A stretch of 64,000 nucleotides of DNA from Nocardia coubleae NBRC 108252 (GCF_001612805.1 NZ_BDBD01000011.1:372001-436000), one strand, 5' to 3'. Shown: positions 9,039-18,246, counted from the stretch's first letter. Numbers and translations are program-made. The notes: generated by a model from the sequence alone, not told the origin.

Positions 9039-10207
9039 TGCGAGCACTGTGCTGGAACGGCGTGAACGATCTGGCCGTGGAGACGGTGCCCGATCCCCGC
9101 CTGGTCAACCCGCACGATGTGATCGTCGCGGTCCGGTTGAGCACCACCTGCGGTTCGGATCTGCATTTCATCGACGGCTACCTGCCCGGTATGCGCGAAG
9201 GTGACGTGATCGGACACGAATTCATGGGTGAGGTACTCGAGGTCGGCGGCGCGGTGGAGCGGATCGCCGTCGGTGACCGGGTGGTCGTGCCGTCGTTCAT
9301 CGGGTGCGGCGCGTGCTGGTACTGCGGCGCGCAACGGTATTCGGCCTGTGACACCACCAACCCGAATGCCGCGGTGCAACAACCGATCCTGGGTTTCCCG
9401 TCCGGCGGGATCTACGGCTACACGCATCCCTTCGGCGGCTATCAGGGCTCGCACGCCGAGTACATCCGGGTGCCTTTCGGCGATGTGAACTGTTTCCCGA
9501 TTCCGGAGTCGATCACCGACGAGCAGGCCCTGTTCTGTTCCGACGCGCTGCCGACCGGGCTGATGGGCGCCGACTTCTGCGACATCTCCCCCGGCGACAC
9601 CGTCGCGGTCTGGGGCAGCGGCGGCGTCGGATTGATGGCCGCCCACACCAGCCGCCTGCTCGGCGCGGGTCGGGTGATCGTGATCGACCGCGTCCCCGAA
9701 CGCCTCGAGCTGGCGCGGCGGCACGCGGGCGCCGACACCATCGACTACACCAGTGTCGACAGCGTGCCCGCGACCCTGCGCGAGATGACCGGCGGGCGCG
9801 GGCCCGACGCGTGCATCGACGCGGTCGGGATGGAAGCGCACGGCACCGGCGTGCAGCACCTCTACGACCGGGCCAAACAGTTGTTGCGACTGGAAACCGA
9901 CCGGGCCACCGCGTTGCGCGAGGCGATCATGTCGTGCCGCAAGACCGGGGTGGTTTCGGTGCTCGGCGTGTACGGCGTGACCGACAAATTCCCGATGGGT
10001 GTGCTCACCAACAAAGGGCTGACCCTGCGCACCGCCCAGCAGTCCGGTCAGCGCGACGTCTCACGCATGTTCGAGTTCATCACCAGCGGTCAGCTCGACC
10101 CGTCGTATCTGATCACCCATGATCTGCCGCTGTCGGACGCGGTCGCCGGCTACGACATCTTCAAGAACGACAAGAGCGAATGCGTGCGCGCGGTCTTCCG
10201 GCCGTGA
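9038..10207 (+). CDS. Zinc-dependent alcohol dehydrogenase (FDH-like MDR)
   Basis: A 389-residue medium-chain dehydrogenase. Cys38, His60 and Glu61 (GHE) fit the catalytic zinc site. Cys90, Cys93, Cys96 and Cys104 form the structural zinc lobe, and the Rossmann motif GSGGVGL lies near 190. Length and pattern resemble glutathione-independent formaldehyde dehydrogenase-like enzymes, although substrate prediction in this family is unreliable. It is the last gene of the baeRF operon, with start and stop overlapping (TGATG). It ends three bases from the convergent SDR gene. Confidence 0.88.
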   Translation: MRALCWNGVNDLAVETVPDPRLVNPHDVIVAVRLSTTCGSDLHFIDGYLPGMREGDVIGHEFMGEVLEVGGAVERIAVGDRVVVPSFIGCGACWYCGAQRYSACDTTNPNAAVQQPILGFPSGGIYGYTHPFGGYQGSHAEYIRVPFGDVNCFPIPESITDEQALFCSDALPTGLMGADFCDISPGDTVAVWGSGGVGLMAAHTSRLLGAGRVIVIDRVPERLELARRHAGADTIDYTSVDSVPATLREMTGGRGPDACIDAVGMEAHGTGVQHLYDRAKQLLRLETDRATALREAIMSCRKTGVVSVLGVYGVTDKFPMGVLTNKGLTLRTAQQSGQRDVSRMFEFITSGQLDPSYLITHDLPLSDAVAGYDIFKNDKSECVRAVFRP

Positions 10208-10210
10208 CGT

Positions 10211-11293
10211 TCACCGGTGGGCGTGGCGGGTGAGCTGGTCGACCGGGTCGTGTCCGCCGACGCCGGAGGCGAATTCGCGGTAGCGGAGCGTGCCACCGGC
10301 GTCGGCGGCCAGCGGTGGGGTGTCACCGCCGGCGCCGTCGCCGAATCCGTGCAGCACCTCGGTGAGCGCGTCGGCGGCGCTGATCCTCGGTGTCCAGCCG
10401 AGTTCGGTGCGGGCGCGGGTGGTGTCGAGCAGCGGTAGATGCATCATCGCGTCGAACAGTTCCGAAGTGGCCGGGACCAGCCGCAACCACCAGCCCACCG
10501 TGAGCGCGGCTTTCACCGCGCGGGGCGGGACGAGAAACGTCCTGGTGCGCAGGATGCGGGTGATGGCGTCGCGGTCGATGACGTCGTCGGCGGCCAGATT
10601 GAACGCACCGCGCACCTGTTTCGTCACCGCCAGCGCGTAGGCGCGTCCCACATCGCTGCTGTGCAACGCCTGGAACCGCATTCCCCACGGATACGGCAGC
10701 ACGGGCAGCACCCCGGGCCGGATCAACCGGTTGGGCAGCAGCGGTCCGGCGAACAGGCGGCGTTGTTCGCTGGCCGAGTCGTACTGGAAGGTGAACGCCG
10801 GACGCATCCGCACCACCCGGATGTCGGGGTTGTCGCGTTCGAAGATGTCGAGAAGCCGCTCCACATAGGATTTTTCGGCCATGTAGGCGGCGGCTGGCCA
10901 CCCTTCGGTCGGCCAGCTCTCGGTGACGGGTTGGTCGTCCTCGCGCGGTGCGTACGCTCCGACCGAGGACGCGTAGATCAGCGCGGGCACCTCCGCCTCG
11001 GCGACAGCGGCCAGCACCCGTTCGGTGCCGTCGACATTGGTGTGCCAGGTGTCGAGCGGTCGGTGCGTCGGCTGGAACACCCAGGCCAGGTGCACCACCG
11101 CGTCCGCGCCACGGAACAACGAGACCAGATCGGCGTCGCGCACGTCGGCGCCGACCCAGTCGACCCCGGCGAGCCCACGGTCGGGTTTGCGCCGCGCCAC
11201 TCCCAGCACCGACGTCACCGCCGGTCTGGTGGTCAGAGCGTCGACCACCGCCGTGCCGACATTGCCTGTCGCTCCCGTCACGACCACACGCAT
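10211..11293 (-). CDS. NAD-dependent epimerase/dehydratase (extended SDR)
   Basis: A 360-residue extended short-chain dehydrogenase. The Rossmann motif TGATGNVG lies at 6-13, the active-site serine block YASSVGAY near 107-114, and Tyr137 and Lys141 form the YxxxK pair. ATG at 11293 follows GAGGAGGT at good distance; further upstream codons run into the divergent promoter. It lies beside the heptose locus but is not a clear HldD (heptose epimerase), which is normally shorter and closer in motif spacing. A SigF-like -10 element lies upstream. Confidence 0.83.
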   Translation of the reverse strand: MRVVVTGATGNVGTAVVDALTTRPAVTSVLGVARRKPDRGLAGVDWVGADVRDADLVSLFRGADAVVHLAWVFQPTHRPLDTWHTNVDGTERVLAAVAEAEVPALIYASSVGAYAPREDDQPVTESWPTEGWPAAAYMAEKSYVERLLDIFERDNPDIRVVRMRPAFTFQYDSASEQRRLFAGPLLPNRLIRPGVLPVLPYPWGMRFQALHSSDVGRAYALAVTKQVRGAFNLAADDVIDRDAITRILRTRTFLVPPRAVKAALTVGWWLRLVPATSELFDAMMHLPLLDTTRARTELGWTPRISAADALTEVLHGFGDGAGGDTPPLAADAGGTLRYREFASGVGGHDPVDQLTRHAHR

Positions 11294-11327
11294 CGCACAC
11301 CTCCTCGGCTCGGTTCGCATCCTCGCC

Positions 11328-11352
11328 ATACCCGCGCCGGTGCCGCCGACAC
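11328..11352 (-). promoter_or_regulatory. SigF-like promoter for the epimerase gene
   Basis: On the minus strand GTGT, 15 bases, then GGGTAT (plus-strand ATACCC at 11328-11333). The -10 is perfect and the -35 has one mismatch to GTTT. It lies 35 bases upstream of the ATG. Confidence 0.45.
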
Positions 11353-11368
11353 CGATCCGCCCGGATCT

Positions 11369-11394
11369 GTTTGACCCGCCGCGCACGTGGAATC
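11369..11394 (+). promoter_or_regulatory. Weak SigF-like promoter before hldE
   Basis: GTTT at 11369-11372, a 16-base spacer and GGAATC at 11389-11394. The -35 is perfect but the -10 is poor. The GTTTGACCC start is shared with the stronger promoter at 14223, which is why I list it. Confidence 0.3.
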
Positions 11395-11430
11395 GCTTCG
11401 ACGACGACCACCGCCCGAGGGAGGACGCCC

Positions 11431-12915
11431 ATGCCGTTCGACCAGACCGATCCAGGCTTTCGCTCACCAGGTCCCGAATCCGTCGATCACGTCGCCGCGC
11501 GCCGCCCGCGTGTCGTCGTCCTGGGTGATGCCGTGCTCGACGTGTGGAAATGGGGACGCTGCCACCGGCTGTGTCGGGAGGGCCCGGTGCCGGTGGTCGA
11601 TGTCGCACGCACCGCGAAAGTGCCTGGGGCGGCGGCGAATACAGCGGTCAACCTCGCCGCGCTCGGCGCGCAGGTGCAGATGGTCGCCACGGTCGGCGAC
11701 GACGATGCCGGCCACGACCTTCGCGACGCGTTGCGCCGCGCAGGAGTGGGGACCGATACCGTGGTCGCCGATCCGGCCCGGCCCACCGAGGTGAAGGTGC
11801 GAGTGATGGCCGACGAGCAGATTCTGCTGCGCTACGACGAGGACTGTGCCCCGGTCCCCACCGACACCACTGCCCTGCTCGCCGCGCTCGACACCGCCCT
11901 CGCCGATGCCGACGCGCTGCTGATCTGCGATTACGGCGTCACCCTCGACGACACGATCCGCGACGCGCTGTGCGCGCGCCGCGACAACCTCCCGCTGCTG
12001 GTGCTCGACGCGCACGCACCGGCCCGCTGGCAGGCGCTACGGCCCGACCTGGTGACGCCCAACGCCGAGGAGGCCGCGGCCCTGCTCGACACGACGGAGC
12101 ACACCGACCACGCCCAACTGTTCATCGACCACCGCGACGAACTGATGGCCCGCACCGGAGCGGCCGCGGTGGTGGTCACCCTCGACAAGGACGGCACCGT
12201 CCTGCTCGTGGACGGCAAGCCCGCGCACCGGACCTGGGCGGTGGCAGTGCCGGAGAACCGGTCGGCCGGTGCCGGTGACACCTTCGTCGCCGCCCTCACC
12301 GCCGCCGTGCTCGACGCGATGCCGCTGACCGGCGCCGTCGAATTCGCCCAGGCGGCTGCCGATGTGGTGTTGCGCAGTCCCGGGACCTCGGTGTGCCGGT
12401 GTCCCGATCTGCGTGCCCGCCTCGGCGGCGAGGGCTCCGGGGTCCTCTCGCGCGACCAGTTCATCGCGACCGTGCGCCGCGAGCGCGCCGAGGGCGCGCG
12501 GGTGGTGTTCACCAACGGCTGCTTCGACGTGCTGCACGCCGGTCACATCGCCTGCCTCAACGAGGCCAAGAGCCTCGGCGACATCCTGGTGGTCGCCGTG
12601 AACTCCGACAGCAGTGTGCGCCGCCTCAAGGGCCCCGAGCGGCCCGTGAACACCGCGGGTGACCGGTGCGCGGTGCTGGCTGCCCTGAGCTGTGTGGACC
12701 ATGTGACCGTTTTCGACGAGGACACCCCCGCCGAGCTGCTGCGCGCCACCGAGCCCCAGTTGTATGTCAAAGGCGGCGACTACAGCCCGGACATGCTGCC
12801 CGAGACCGCGGTCGTCACCGGATACGGCGGCCAGGTCCGGGTCCTGAACTACCTCGCCGACCACTCCACGACGACGATGATCGACCGCATCCGCGGCCGC
12901 GTGGGAGAACGATGA
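11431..12915 (+). CDS. hldE: Bifunctional heptose-7-phosphate kinase / heptose-1-phosphate adenylyltransferase
   Basis: A 494-residue two-domain protein with the HldE (RfaE) architecture. Residues 25-325 are a PfkB/ribokinase-type kinase with PGAAANTAVNLAALGA near 65 and the catalytic SAGAGDTF near 279. Residues 340-490 are a nucleotidyltransferase with TNGCFDVLHAGH near 361 and VNSDSSVRRLKG downstream. In Gram-negatives this enzyme phosphorylates D-glycero-manno-heptose 7-phosphate and then makes ADP-heptose. Together with gmhA, gmhB and two GT9 genes nearby, a full ADP-D,D-heptose pathway is encoded. The start ATG follows GAGGGAGG. HldE is unusual outside LPS-making bacteria. Confidence 0.92.
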   Translation: MPFDQTDPGFRSPGPESVDHVAARRPRVVVLGDAVLDVWKWGRCHRLCREGPVPVVDVARTAKVPGAAANTAVNLAALGAQVQMVATVGDDDAGHDLRDALRRAGVGTDTVVADPARPTEVKVRVMADEQILLRYDEDCAPVPTDTTALLAALDTALADADALLICDYGVTLDDTIRDALCARRDNLPLLVLDAHAPARWQALRPDLVTPNAEEAAALLDTTEHTDHAQLFIDHRDELMARTGAAAVVVTLDKDGTVLLVDGKPAHRTWAVAVPENRSAGAGDTFVAALTAAVLDAMPLTGAVEFAQAAADVVLRSPGTSVCRCPDLRARLGGEGSGVLSRDQFIATVRRERAEGARVVFTNGCFDVLHAGHIACLNEAKSLGDILVVAVNSDSSVRRLKGPERPVNTAGDRCAVLAALSCVDHVTVFDEDTPAELLRATEPQLYVKGGDYSPDMLPETAVVTGYGGQVRVLNYLADHSTTTMIDRIRGRVGER

Positions 12916-12960
12916 GCGACGCCGGTACGGATCCACACCCGGCGTGCGGTACACTTGGCC

Positions 12961-14121
12961 TCATCGACGACGGTCCCCGACCGTGGCGTCGAGGCCTACG
13001 ACGTCGTGCCACCGCGGCTCCGGCCGCAGGGCGGTGACAACGCCTGCGGGGCCGAGGAATTCGTCGATCTCACGGCACACCTCCTCGACGGTGACCGAGG
13101 CGACGATCGAGTTGTCGTGTTCGCAGCGTGGGGTGCCCTCGTCGGTGAGGGTGGCACCGCAGAGCTGGCAGCGCGTGGTCCACGCGGTCAGCACCCGGTC
13201 GTTGGCGCGGTTGAGTGGTCCGGCGTTGACGAGGTTGCCGATCCAGAAGATCCCGACCGTCGGGATGCCGAGCGCTTTGGCCAGATGCCGTGGCCCGCTG
13301 TCGTTGCCGACGAAAACCGTTGTCCGCGTGAGCAACCCACACAGCTCGGTCATGTCGGCATCGACGAGGCAGTGCACGTGGCGGGTGTCGCAGCCGCCGA
13401 CCCGGTCGAGGATTTCGCGCAGCAGCGGACGGTCGTCGTGGGTGCCGATCACATGAACGGTGGCCCCGCCGCGCACACAATGCTCGATGACCTCCGCGAA
13501 TTTGCGCACGGGCCACCGCCTTCGGGGATCGGTCGCCGAGGGGTGAACCGTGACAACGGGGCCCGTCGCCTGCCCGACGAGCCGTTCGGCGGCCGCCTCG
13601 TCGTCGGGGGTGACCCTGATCCTCGGTTCGAGAGTGACCGGTGCGGCCCCGGCCAACCCGACCACCTCGAGCGCACGGATCATCTCGTGCTGGTAGTACC
13701 GGAACGGGGTGGTCCTGGTCAGTTCGATGGCACCGTCGGCGCGCGAACCGACCGTCCACCGAGCTCCCGTGCGGCGCAGGAACCGGTTCGACCAGGCACC
13801 GCCGCCGTGCAGCTGAACACCCAGATCGACGCGCTCCCTTGCCGTTTCGTAGAGCAGCGCGCCCTCGGCGGGTGAGCCCTGCGGTGGGAGCACCCGCACG
13901 TCGTGCACCGGTCCCGGCCGTGATCGCAGCAGCGCGGCATGCAGGGCCGAACCGAACAGGGTGATCCGCGCCGACGGGTAAGTCGCGGCCAGCGCCTCGA
14001 TCGCGGGCAGGGCGAGCAACACGTCGCCCAGACCACCACCGCGCAACACCACGATGCGTTCGACATCCGGGAGCGGCCGCGAGATGGGCCCGAGAACGCT
14101 GTCGCCGGACGCGGTCGTCAT
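12961..14121 (-). CDS. Glycosyltransferase family 9 (heptosyltransferase-like)
   Basis: A 386-residue GT9 protein. The N-terminal VLRGGGLGDVLLALPAI and the C-terminal FVGNDSGPRHLAKALGIPTVGIF with a downstream CQLCG...C cluster are characteristic of ADP-heptose:LPS heptosyltransferases and their actinobacterial relatives. It would transfer heptose, or a similar sugar, to an unknown acceptor. The ATG at 14121 is chosen because it starts the conserved domain correctly; the open frame runs further upstream across the promoter region. It is divergent from the GT4-led operon, and both directions carry SigF-like promoters. Confidence 0.87.
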   Translation of the reverse strand: MTTASGDSVLGPISRPLPDVERIVVLRGGGLGDVLLALPAIEALAATYPSARITLFGSALHAALLRSRPGPVHDVRVLPPQGSPAEGALLYETARERVDLGVQLHGGGAWSNRFLRRTGARWTVGSRADGAIELTRTTPFRYYQHEMIRALEVVGLAGAAPVTLEPRIRVTPDDEAAAERLVGQATGPVVTVHPSATDPRRRWPVRKFAEVIEHCVRGGATVHVIGTHDDRPLLREILDRVGGCDTRHVHCLVDADMTELCGLLTRTTVFVGNDSGPRHLAKALGIPTVGIFWIGNLVNAGPLNRANDRVLTAWTTRCQLCGATLTDEGTPRCEHDNSIVASVTVEEVCREIDEFLGPAGVVTALRPEPRWHDVVGLDATVGDRRR

Positions 14122-14172
14122 CTCGGCACTCCTTACCCGATTTTGTGGTGGCGGTGATCGGCACCGGCCGCA

Positions 14173-14197
14173 GTACCCCACCGGCGCGCACCGAAAC
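14173..14197 (-). promoter_or_regulatory. SigF-like promoter for the GT9 gene
   Basis: Minus strand GTTT, 15-base spacer, GGGTAC: a full match to the SigF-type consensus. It lies 52 bases upstream of the GT9 ATG and back-to-back with the promoter at 14223-14247. Confidence 0.65.
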
Positions 14198-14222
14198 AGT
14201 CGGGCGAAACCGGCACGCCGCT

Positions 14223-14247
14223 GTTTGACCCACTTCTCCCCGGGCAT
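14223..14247 (+). promoter_or_regulatory. SigF-like promoter for the heptose operon
   Basis: GTTT at 14223-14226, 15-base spacer, GGGCAT at 14242-14247. It has one -10 deviation, and the same GGGCAT variant occurs at 20472. It lies 77 bases before the GT4 start. Confidence 0.58.
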
Positions 14248-14323
14248 AGCGCCCAGCGAGAACCGGTCACCCCGCAAGCGGTGCGTTCCCCGGCCGCCGC
14301 TCGCCCGACGAACGGAGTCCGCG

Positions 14324-15532
14324 TTGAAGATCGCCATGGTTTCCGAACACGCGAGTCCGCTGGCGCCGCTCGGCGGCACCGATGCCGGGGGTCAGAACGT
14401 CCACGTCGCCGCCCTCTCAGCCACCCTCGCCCAGCGCGGACACGACGTGATCGTCTACACCAGACACGACGGAACCCACTCCGAACGCACGATCCACACC
14501 GACGACGGCTACCGCGTCGTGCACGTCCCCGCCGGCCCGCCGCGCCCCATCCCCAAGGACGAAATCCTCCCTCACCTGGGTGAATTCGCCGCGTTTCTGC
14601 GCGACGACTGGGCCCGCGAGCATCCCGACGTGGTACACGCGCACTTCTGGATGTCGGGTATGGCCGCCGAGCTGGCCGCCCACGGCACCGGTATCCCCGT
14701 CCTGGTCACTTTCCACGCGCTCGGCACTGTCAAACACCGGTACCAGGGTCGCGCCGACACCAGTCCACCCGCGCGTATCCGCATCGAACGTCTTGTCGCG
14801 TCGCGCTCGGCGCGGGTCATTGCCACCTGTTCCGACGAGGTCGGCGAACTCACCAAGATGGGTGTGCCACCGCATCACGTGTCGGTGGTTCCGTGCGGTG
14901 TGGACCTCGACCTGTTCACCCCCGACGGCCCGGTCGCCGAACGCGGCGCACCGCACCGCATCCTGTCGGTCGGGCGGATGGTGCCACGCAAAGGCTACGA
15001 CCTGGCCATCGCCGCACTGCGCGAGTTACCCGACACCGAACTCGTCATCGCGGGCGGCGCCGACGACAAGGGCAAAACCCACGCCGAGGCGCGACGGCTG
15101 CGCGGTTGTGCGCACCGCATCGGCGTCGGGGACCGGGTGCACCTGCTCGGGTCGGTCGAGCACACCGCCATGCCGGAATTGATCCGCTCCGCCGATGTCG
15201 TGGCCTGCACACCCTGGTACGAGCCGTTCGGCATCGTGCCGCTCGAGGCGATGGGCTGCGCGCGACCCGTGGTCGCCACCGCTGTCGGCGGCATGCTCGA
15301 CACCGTCGTCGACGGTGTCACCGGCGCCCTGGTGGCACCGAACTCCCCCGAGGCCCTGGCCGCCGCGATCCGCCCGCTGCTCGACAACCCGCACCTGGCC
15401 GCCTCCCGAGGCGCGGCCGGGCGACGTCGAGCCGAGAACTCCTACTCCTGGGAGCGGGTCGGTACCCGAACCCTCACCGCCTACCGCAAAGTATGCGCGC
15501 GCCGCGTCGACCGGGCCGCGATGTCGGCATGA
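14324..15532 (+). CDS. Glycosyltransferase family 4
   Basis: A 402-residue GT-B enzyme, first gene of the seven-gene heptose operon. Near the N-terminus is the glycine loop GGTDAGGQNVHVAAL, shared with MshA and sucrose-phosphate-synthase-like GT4 proteins. The C-terminal half has ILSVGRMVPRKGYD and the donor motif EPFGIVPLEAMGCARPVVAT. The start is either TTG 14324 (CGGAG seven bases upstream) or ATG 14336; I prefer TTG because of the ribosome binding site. Donor and acceptor are unknown; an activated sugar in the same glycan as the heptose is likely. Confidence 0.85.
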   Translation: MKIAMVSEHASPLAPLGGTDAGGQNVHVAALSATLAQRGHDVIVYTRHDGTHSERTIHTDDGYRVVHVPAGPPRPIPKDEILPHLGEFAAFLRDDWAREHPDVVHAHFWMSGMAAELAAHGTGIPVLVTFHALGTVKHRYQGRADTSPPARIRIERLVASRSARVIATCSDEVGELTKMGVPPHHVSVVPCGVDLDLFTPDGPVAERGAPHRILSVGRMVPRKGYDLAIAALRELPDTELVIAGGADDKGKTHAEARRLRGCAHRIGVGDRVHLLGSVEHTAMPELIRSADVVACTPWYEPFGIVPLEAMGCARPVVATAVGGMLDTVVDGVTGALVAPNSPEALAAAIRPLLDNPHLAASRGAAGRRRAENSYSWERVGTRTLTAYRKVCARRVDRAAMSA

Positions 15533-15557
15533 CCCCGCTGAAAGGAGTTCCATCCTC

Positions 15558-16259
15558 GTGAACCCGTCAACACGCCCGCTCGGCACCGTCCTCGTCACCG
15601 GCGGATCCTCAGGTCTCGGCGCCGCGACCGTCGCCGCGATCCGCGCCGCGGGCGGCACACCCGTGGTGCTCGACCGCAACGCTCCCGCCGACGGAATCGA
15701 CTGGGAGCAAACAGATCTCGCCGACACCGCCGCCGCGACGGCCGCGGTCGAACGGTTGCTCGACCGCACCGGTGGTCACCTCGACGCGGTGTTCACCGCC
15801 GCGGGCACCGACGCCTGCGGCCCGCTCGACAGCGTGTCGGCGCAGAAGTGGGAAAACGTGGTCAAGGTGAATCTGTTCGGCACCGCCGCCGTCGTCCGCG
15901 CGGCGCTGCCCGCCCTGCGCGCGAGCAAGGGCACCGTCGTCACCTGCGCCTCCACCCTCGGCATGCGCGCGCTGCCCGACGCCACCGCCTACTGCGCGTC
16001 GAAATTCGGCGTCGTCGGCTTCACCCGCGCCCTGGCCGCCGAGACCGCGGGCGAGGTCGGCGTGACCCTGCTGGTGCCCGGCGGCATGGACACCGCGTTC
16101 TTCGACGACCGGACCCCGCAGTACCAGCCACCGGCCGACGCGAAACTCAACCGGCCCGAAGACGTCGCCGCCGCGGTCGTTTTCGCGCTCTCCCAACCAC
16201 CGGGCTGTCAGGTGCGCGAACTGATGGTGTGCCCGTCGACGGAGCCGTCGTGGCCATGA
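15558..16259 (+). CDS. Classical SDR oxidoreductase of the heptose operon
   Basis: A 233-residue short-chain dehydrogenase: cofactor motif TGGSSGLG near 14-21, active-site serine region CASTLG, and YCASK with the Tyr/Lys pair. The GTG start follows AAAGGAG by ten bases; the open frame upstream shadows the GT4 gene. The stop overlaps the next ATG. Its place inside a heptose operon suggests oxidation, reduction or epimerisation of a sugar intermediate, but it is a classical SDR and not an HldD-type extended SDR. Confidence 0.83.
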   Translation: MNPSTRPLGTVLVTGGSSGLGAATVAAIRAAGGTPVVLDRNAPADGIDWEQTDLADTAAATAAVERLLDRTGGHLDAVFTAAGTDACGPLDSVSAQKWENVVKVNLFGTAAVVRAALPALRASKGTVVTCASTLGMRALPDATAYCASKFGVVGFTRALAAETAGEVGVTLLVPGGMDTAFFDDRTPQYQPPADAKLNRPEDVAAAVVFALSQPPGCQVRELMVCPSTEPSWP

Positions 16260-17233
16260 CGACGATCCTCGCCTGGCATGTGCACGGGTCCTGGATGAGT
16301 TCGTTCGTCCAGGGACCGCACCGCTACCTGATCCCGCACGACCCACGCTGGGGCGGGTGGGCGCTCGGCCGGTGCGGGCGACCGTGGCCGGCCGGCGCCG
16401 AGGAGATCGCCCCCGAGGCGCTCGCCGACGAACACGTGGATGTCGTTGTGGCACAACGCCCCCGCGAGCTGGAACTGGCCCAACGCTGGCTCGGCCGCAC
16501 TCCCGGTGTCGATGTTCCCCTGATCTACGTCGAACACAACACCCCGTCCGGGCACGCCGCGACCACCCGGCACCCCATGGCCGACCGCGACGACCTCACC
16601 CTGGTCCACGTCACCGAGTTCAACCGGTTGATGTGGGACAACGGGCACACCAGGGTGCGCGTCGTTCCCCACGGGGTCCTCGATCCCGGCCCCCTCTACA
16701 CCGGCGAACTCGAGCGGGCCGCCACCATCGTCAACGAACCGGTGCGCCGCTGGCGCGTGACCGGCACCGATCTGCTCGCCGAACTCTCCGATACCACCCC
16801 GATCGATGTGTTCGGGATGGAAACCGACCACGTCCACACCGCCGTCGACCGGCCGAAAGATCGTGTGTGCGGGCACGGCGACCTGCGCCAGAACCACCTG
16901 CACGCCGAAGTCGCGCGCCGCCGCGTGTTCGTGCACACCCCACGCTGGACCTCGCTGGGCCTGTCGGTGCTCGAGGCCATGCATATCGGGATGCCGGTCG
17001 TCGCCGTCGCCACCACGGAGGCGGCGGCCGCGGTCCCGCCCGAGGCCGGAGTGGTGTCCACCGATGTGTCGGTTCTGGGCCGAGCACTGCAGCGGTTCGT
17101 GGCCGAACCCGATCTGGCCCAGCTCGCCGGCAAAGCCGCACGGCAGTGGGCGCAGACCAATTTCGGCATCGACCAGTTCGTCGAACGCTGGGACGAACTG
17201 CTCGCCGACACCGTGGAGGGTGGGCGGCGATGA
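16256..17233 (+). CDS. Glycosyltransferase, GT4-like
   Basis: A 325-residue protein with a GT-B C-terminal half: FVHTPRWTSLGLSVLEAMHIG matches the E-x7-E donor-sugar region of GT4 enzymes, and VRVVPHGVLDPG precedes it. The N-terminal half is short and diverged (starting ILAWHVHGSWM). ATGA overlaps join it to the SDR upstream and the GT9 downstream. Sugar specificity cannot be read from the sequence. Confidence 0.78.
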   Translation: MTTILAWHVHGSWMSSFVQGPHRYLIPHDPRWGGWALGRCGRPWPAGAEEIAPEALADEHVDVVVAQRPRELELAQRWLGRTPGVDVPLIYVEHNTPSGHAATTRHPMADRDDLTLVHVTEFNRLMWDNGHTRVRVVPHGVLDPGPLYTGELERAATIVNEPVRRWRVTGTDLLAELSDTTPIDVFGMETDHVHTAVDRPKDRVCGHGDLRQNHLHAEVARRRVFVHTPRWTSLGLSVLEAMHIGMPVVAVATTEAAAAVPPEAGVVSTDVSVLGRALQRFVAEPDLAQLAGKAARQWAQTNFGIDQFVERWDELLADTVEGGRR

Positions 17234-18246
17234 GGCATGTGCTGGTGGCCCGGCTCGACAGTGCGGGCGACGTGCTGCTCACCGGGCCCGCCGTCCGGGC
17301 GGTCGCGGCGGGGTCCGACAAGGTCACCTTCCTCGCCGGGCCACGCGGTGCGGCAGCGGCCCGCCTGCTGCCGGGGGTGGACGAAGTCGTCGAATTCCAC
17401 GCCGGGTGGGTCGATTTCGACGCGCCACCGGTCACCGGAGACGTCATCGACGCACTGCTCGACACCCTGCGCGCCGTCGCACCGACCGAGGCCGTCATCT
17501 TCACCTCGTTCCACCAGTCACCCCTGCCGTTGGCGCTGGTGCTGCGCATGGCCGGGGTCGGTCGTATCGCGGGCATCAGCGTCGACTACCCGGGCTCACT
17601 GCTCGATCTACGCGACACCCGCGACGAGGACCGGCCCGAACAGATCCGCAATCTGGCCCTGGCCGAAGCCGCCGGGTTCCCCGGCGACTCCGATCAGCTC
17701 CGGATCCGCGAGGACCTGCTGCCCGATGTCGGTACCCGCACCGGCGGGCCCGGCTACATCGTCGTCCATCCCGGCGCCGCCGTACCGGCCCGCCGACCTA
17801 CCCCGGAACGGATGAGAACCCATGTGGCAGCCCTGGTCCGGGCCGGGTACCGGGTACTGGTCACCGGTGGTCCCGACGAGCACACCGCCTTCGTCGCCGA
17901 CGGGCTGGCCACTGACCTCGGCGGCCGCACCGACCTCGCAACGCTGGCAGCGATACTGCGCGACGCCGATGTCGTCGTCGCCCCCAACACCGGGCCCGCC
18001 CACCTGGCCGCCGCGGTCGGCACACCCGTGGTCTCCCTGTTCGCACCGGTCGTCCCGGCCGCGCGGTGGGCGCCCTACGGTGTGCCGGTCGTGGTGCTCG
18101 GCCGGTCCGCAGCGTGCGAGGGCACCAGAGCCCGCACCTGCCCGGTACCGGGACACCCGTGCCTCGACACCATCACCTCCGCGGAGATCGTCGACGCGGT
18201 GGACACCCTGTGCGCCCGACCCGCCGACACGAGGCGGCCCGCATGA
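17230..18246 (+). CDS. Glycosyltransferase family 9, second copy
   Basis: A 338-residue GT9 protein. It begins VLVARLDSAGDVLLTGPAVRA and has the C-terminal VVAPNTGPAHLAAAVGTPVVSLF motif, followed by a cysteine-containing tail (CPVPGHPC) common in actinobacterial members. By family it is a likely heptosyltransferase using ADP-heptose made by the neighbouring enzymes. It is joined by ATGA overlaps to the genes on both sides. With the divergent GT9 at 12961, the locus has two candidate heptosyltransferases. Confidence 0.87.
   Translation: MRHVLVARLDSAGDVLLTGPAVRAVAAGSDKVTFLAGPRGAAAARLLPGVDEVVEFHAGWVDFDAPPVTGDVIDALLDTLRAVAPTEAVIFTSFHQSPLPLALVLRMAGVGRIAGISVDYPGSLLDLRDTRDEDRPEQIRNLALAEAAGFPGDSDQLRIREDLLPDVGTRTGGPGYIVVHPGAAVPARRPTPERMRTHVAALVRAGYRVLVTGGPDEHTAFVADGLATDLGGRTDLATLAAILRDADVVVAPNTGPAHLAAAVGTPVVSLFAPVVPAARWAPYGVPVVVLGRSAACEGTRARTCPVPGHPCLDTITSAEIVDAVDTLCARPADTRRPA

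Noticed and set aside
10211..11293. The epimerase-like SDR as the missing HldD
   Set aside because: It is longer than HldD, transcribed convergently to the dehydrogenase operon, and resembles generic extended SDRs. I left it unassigned.
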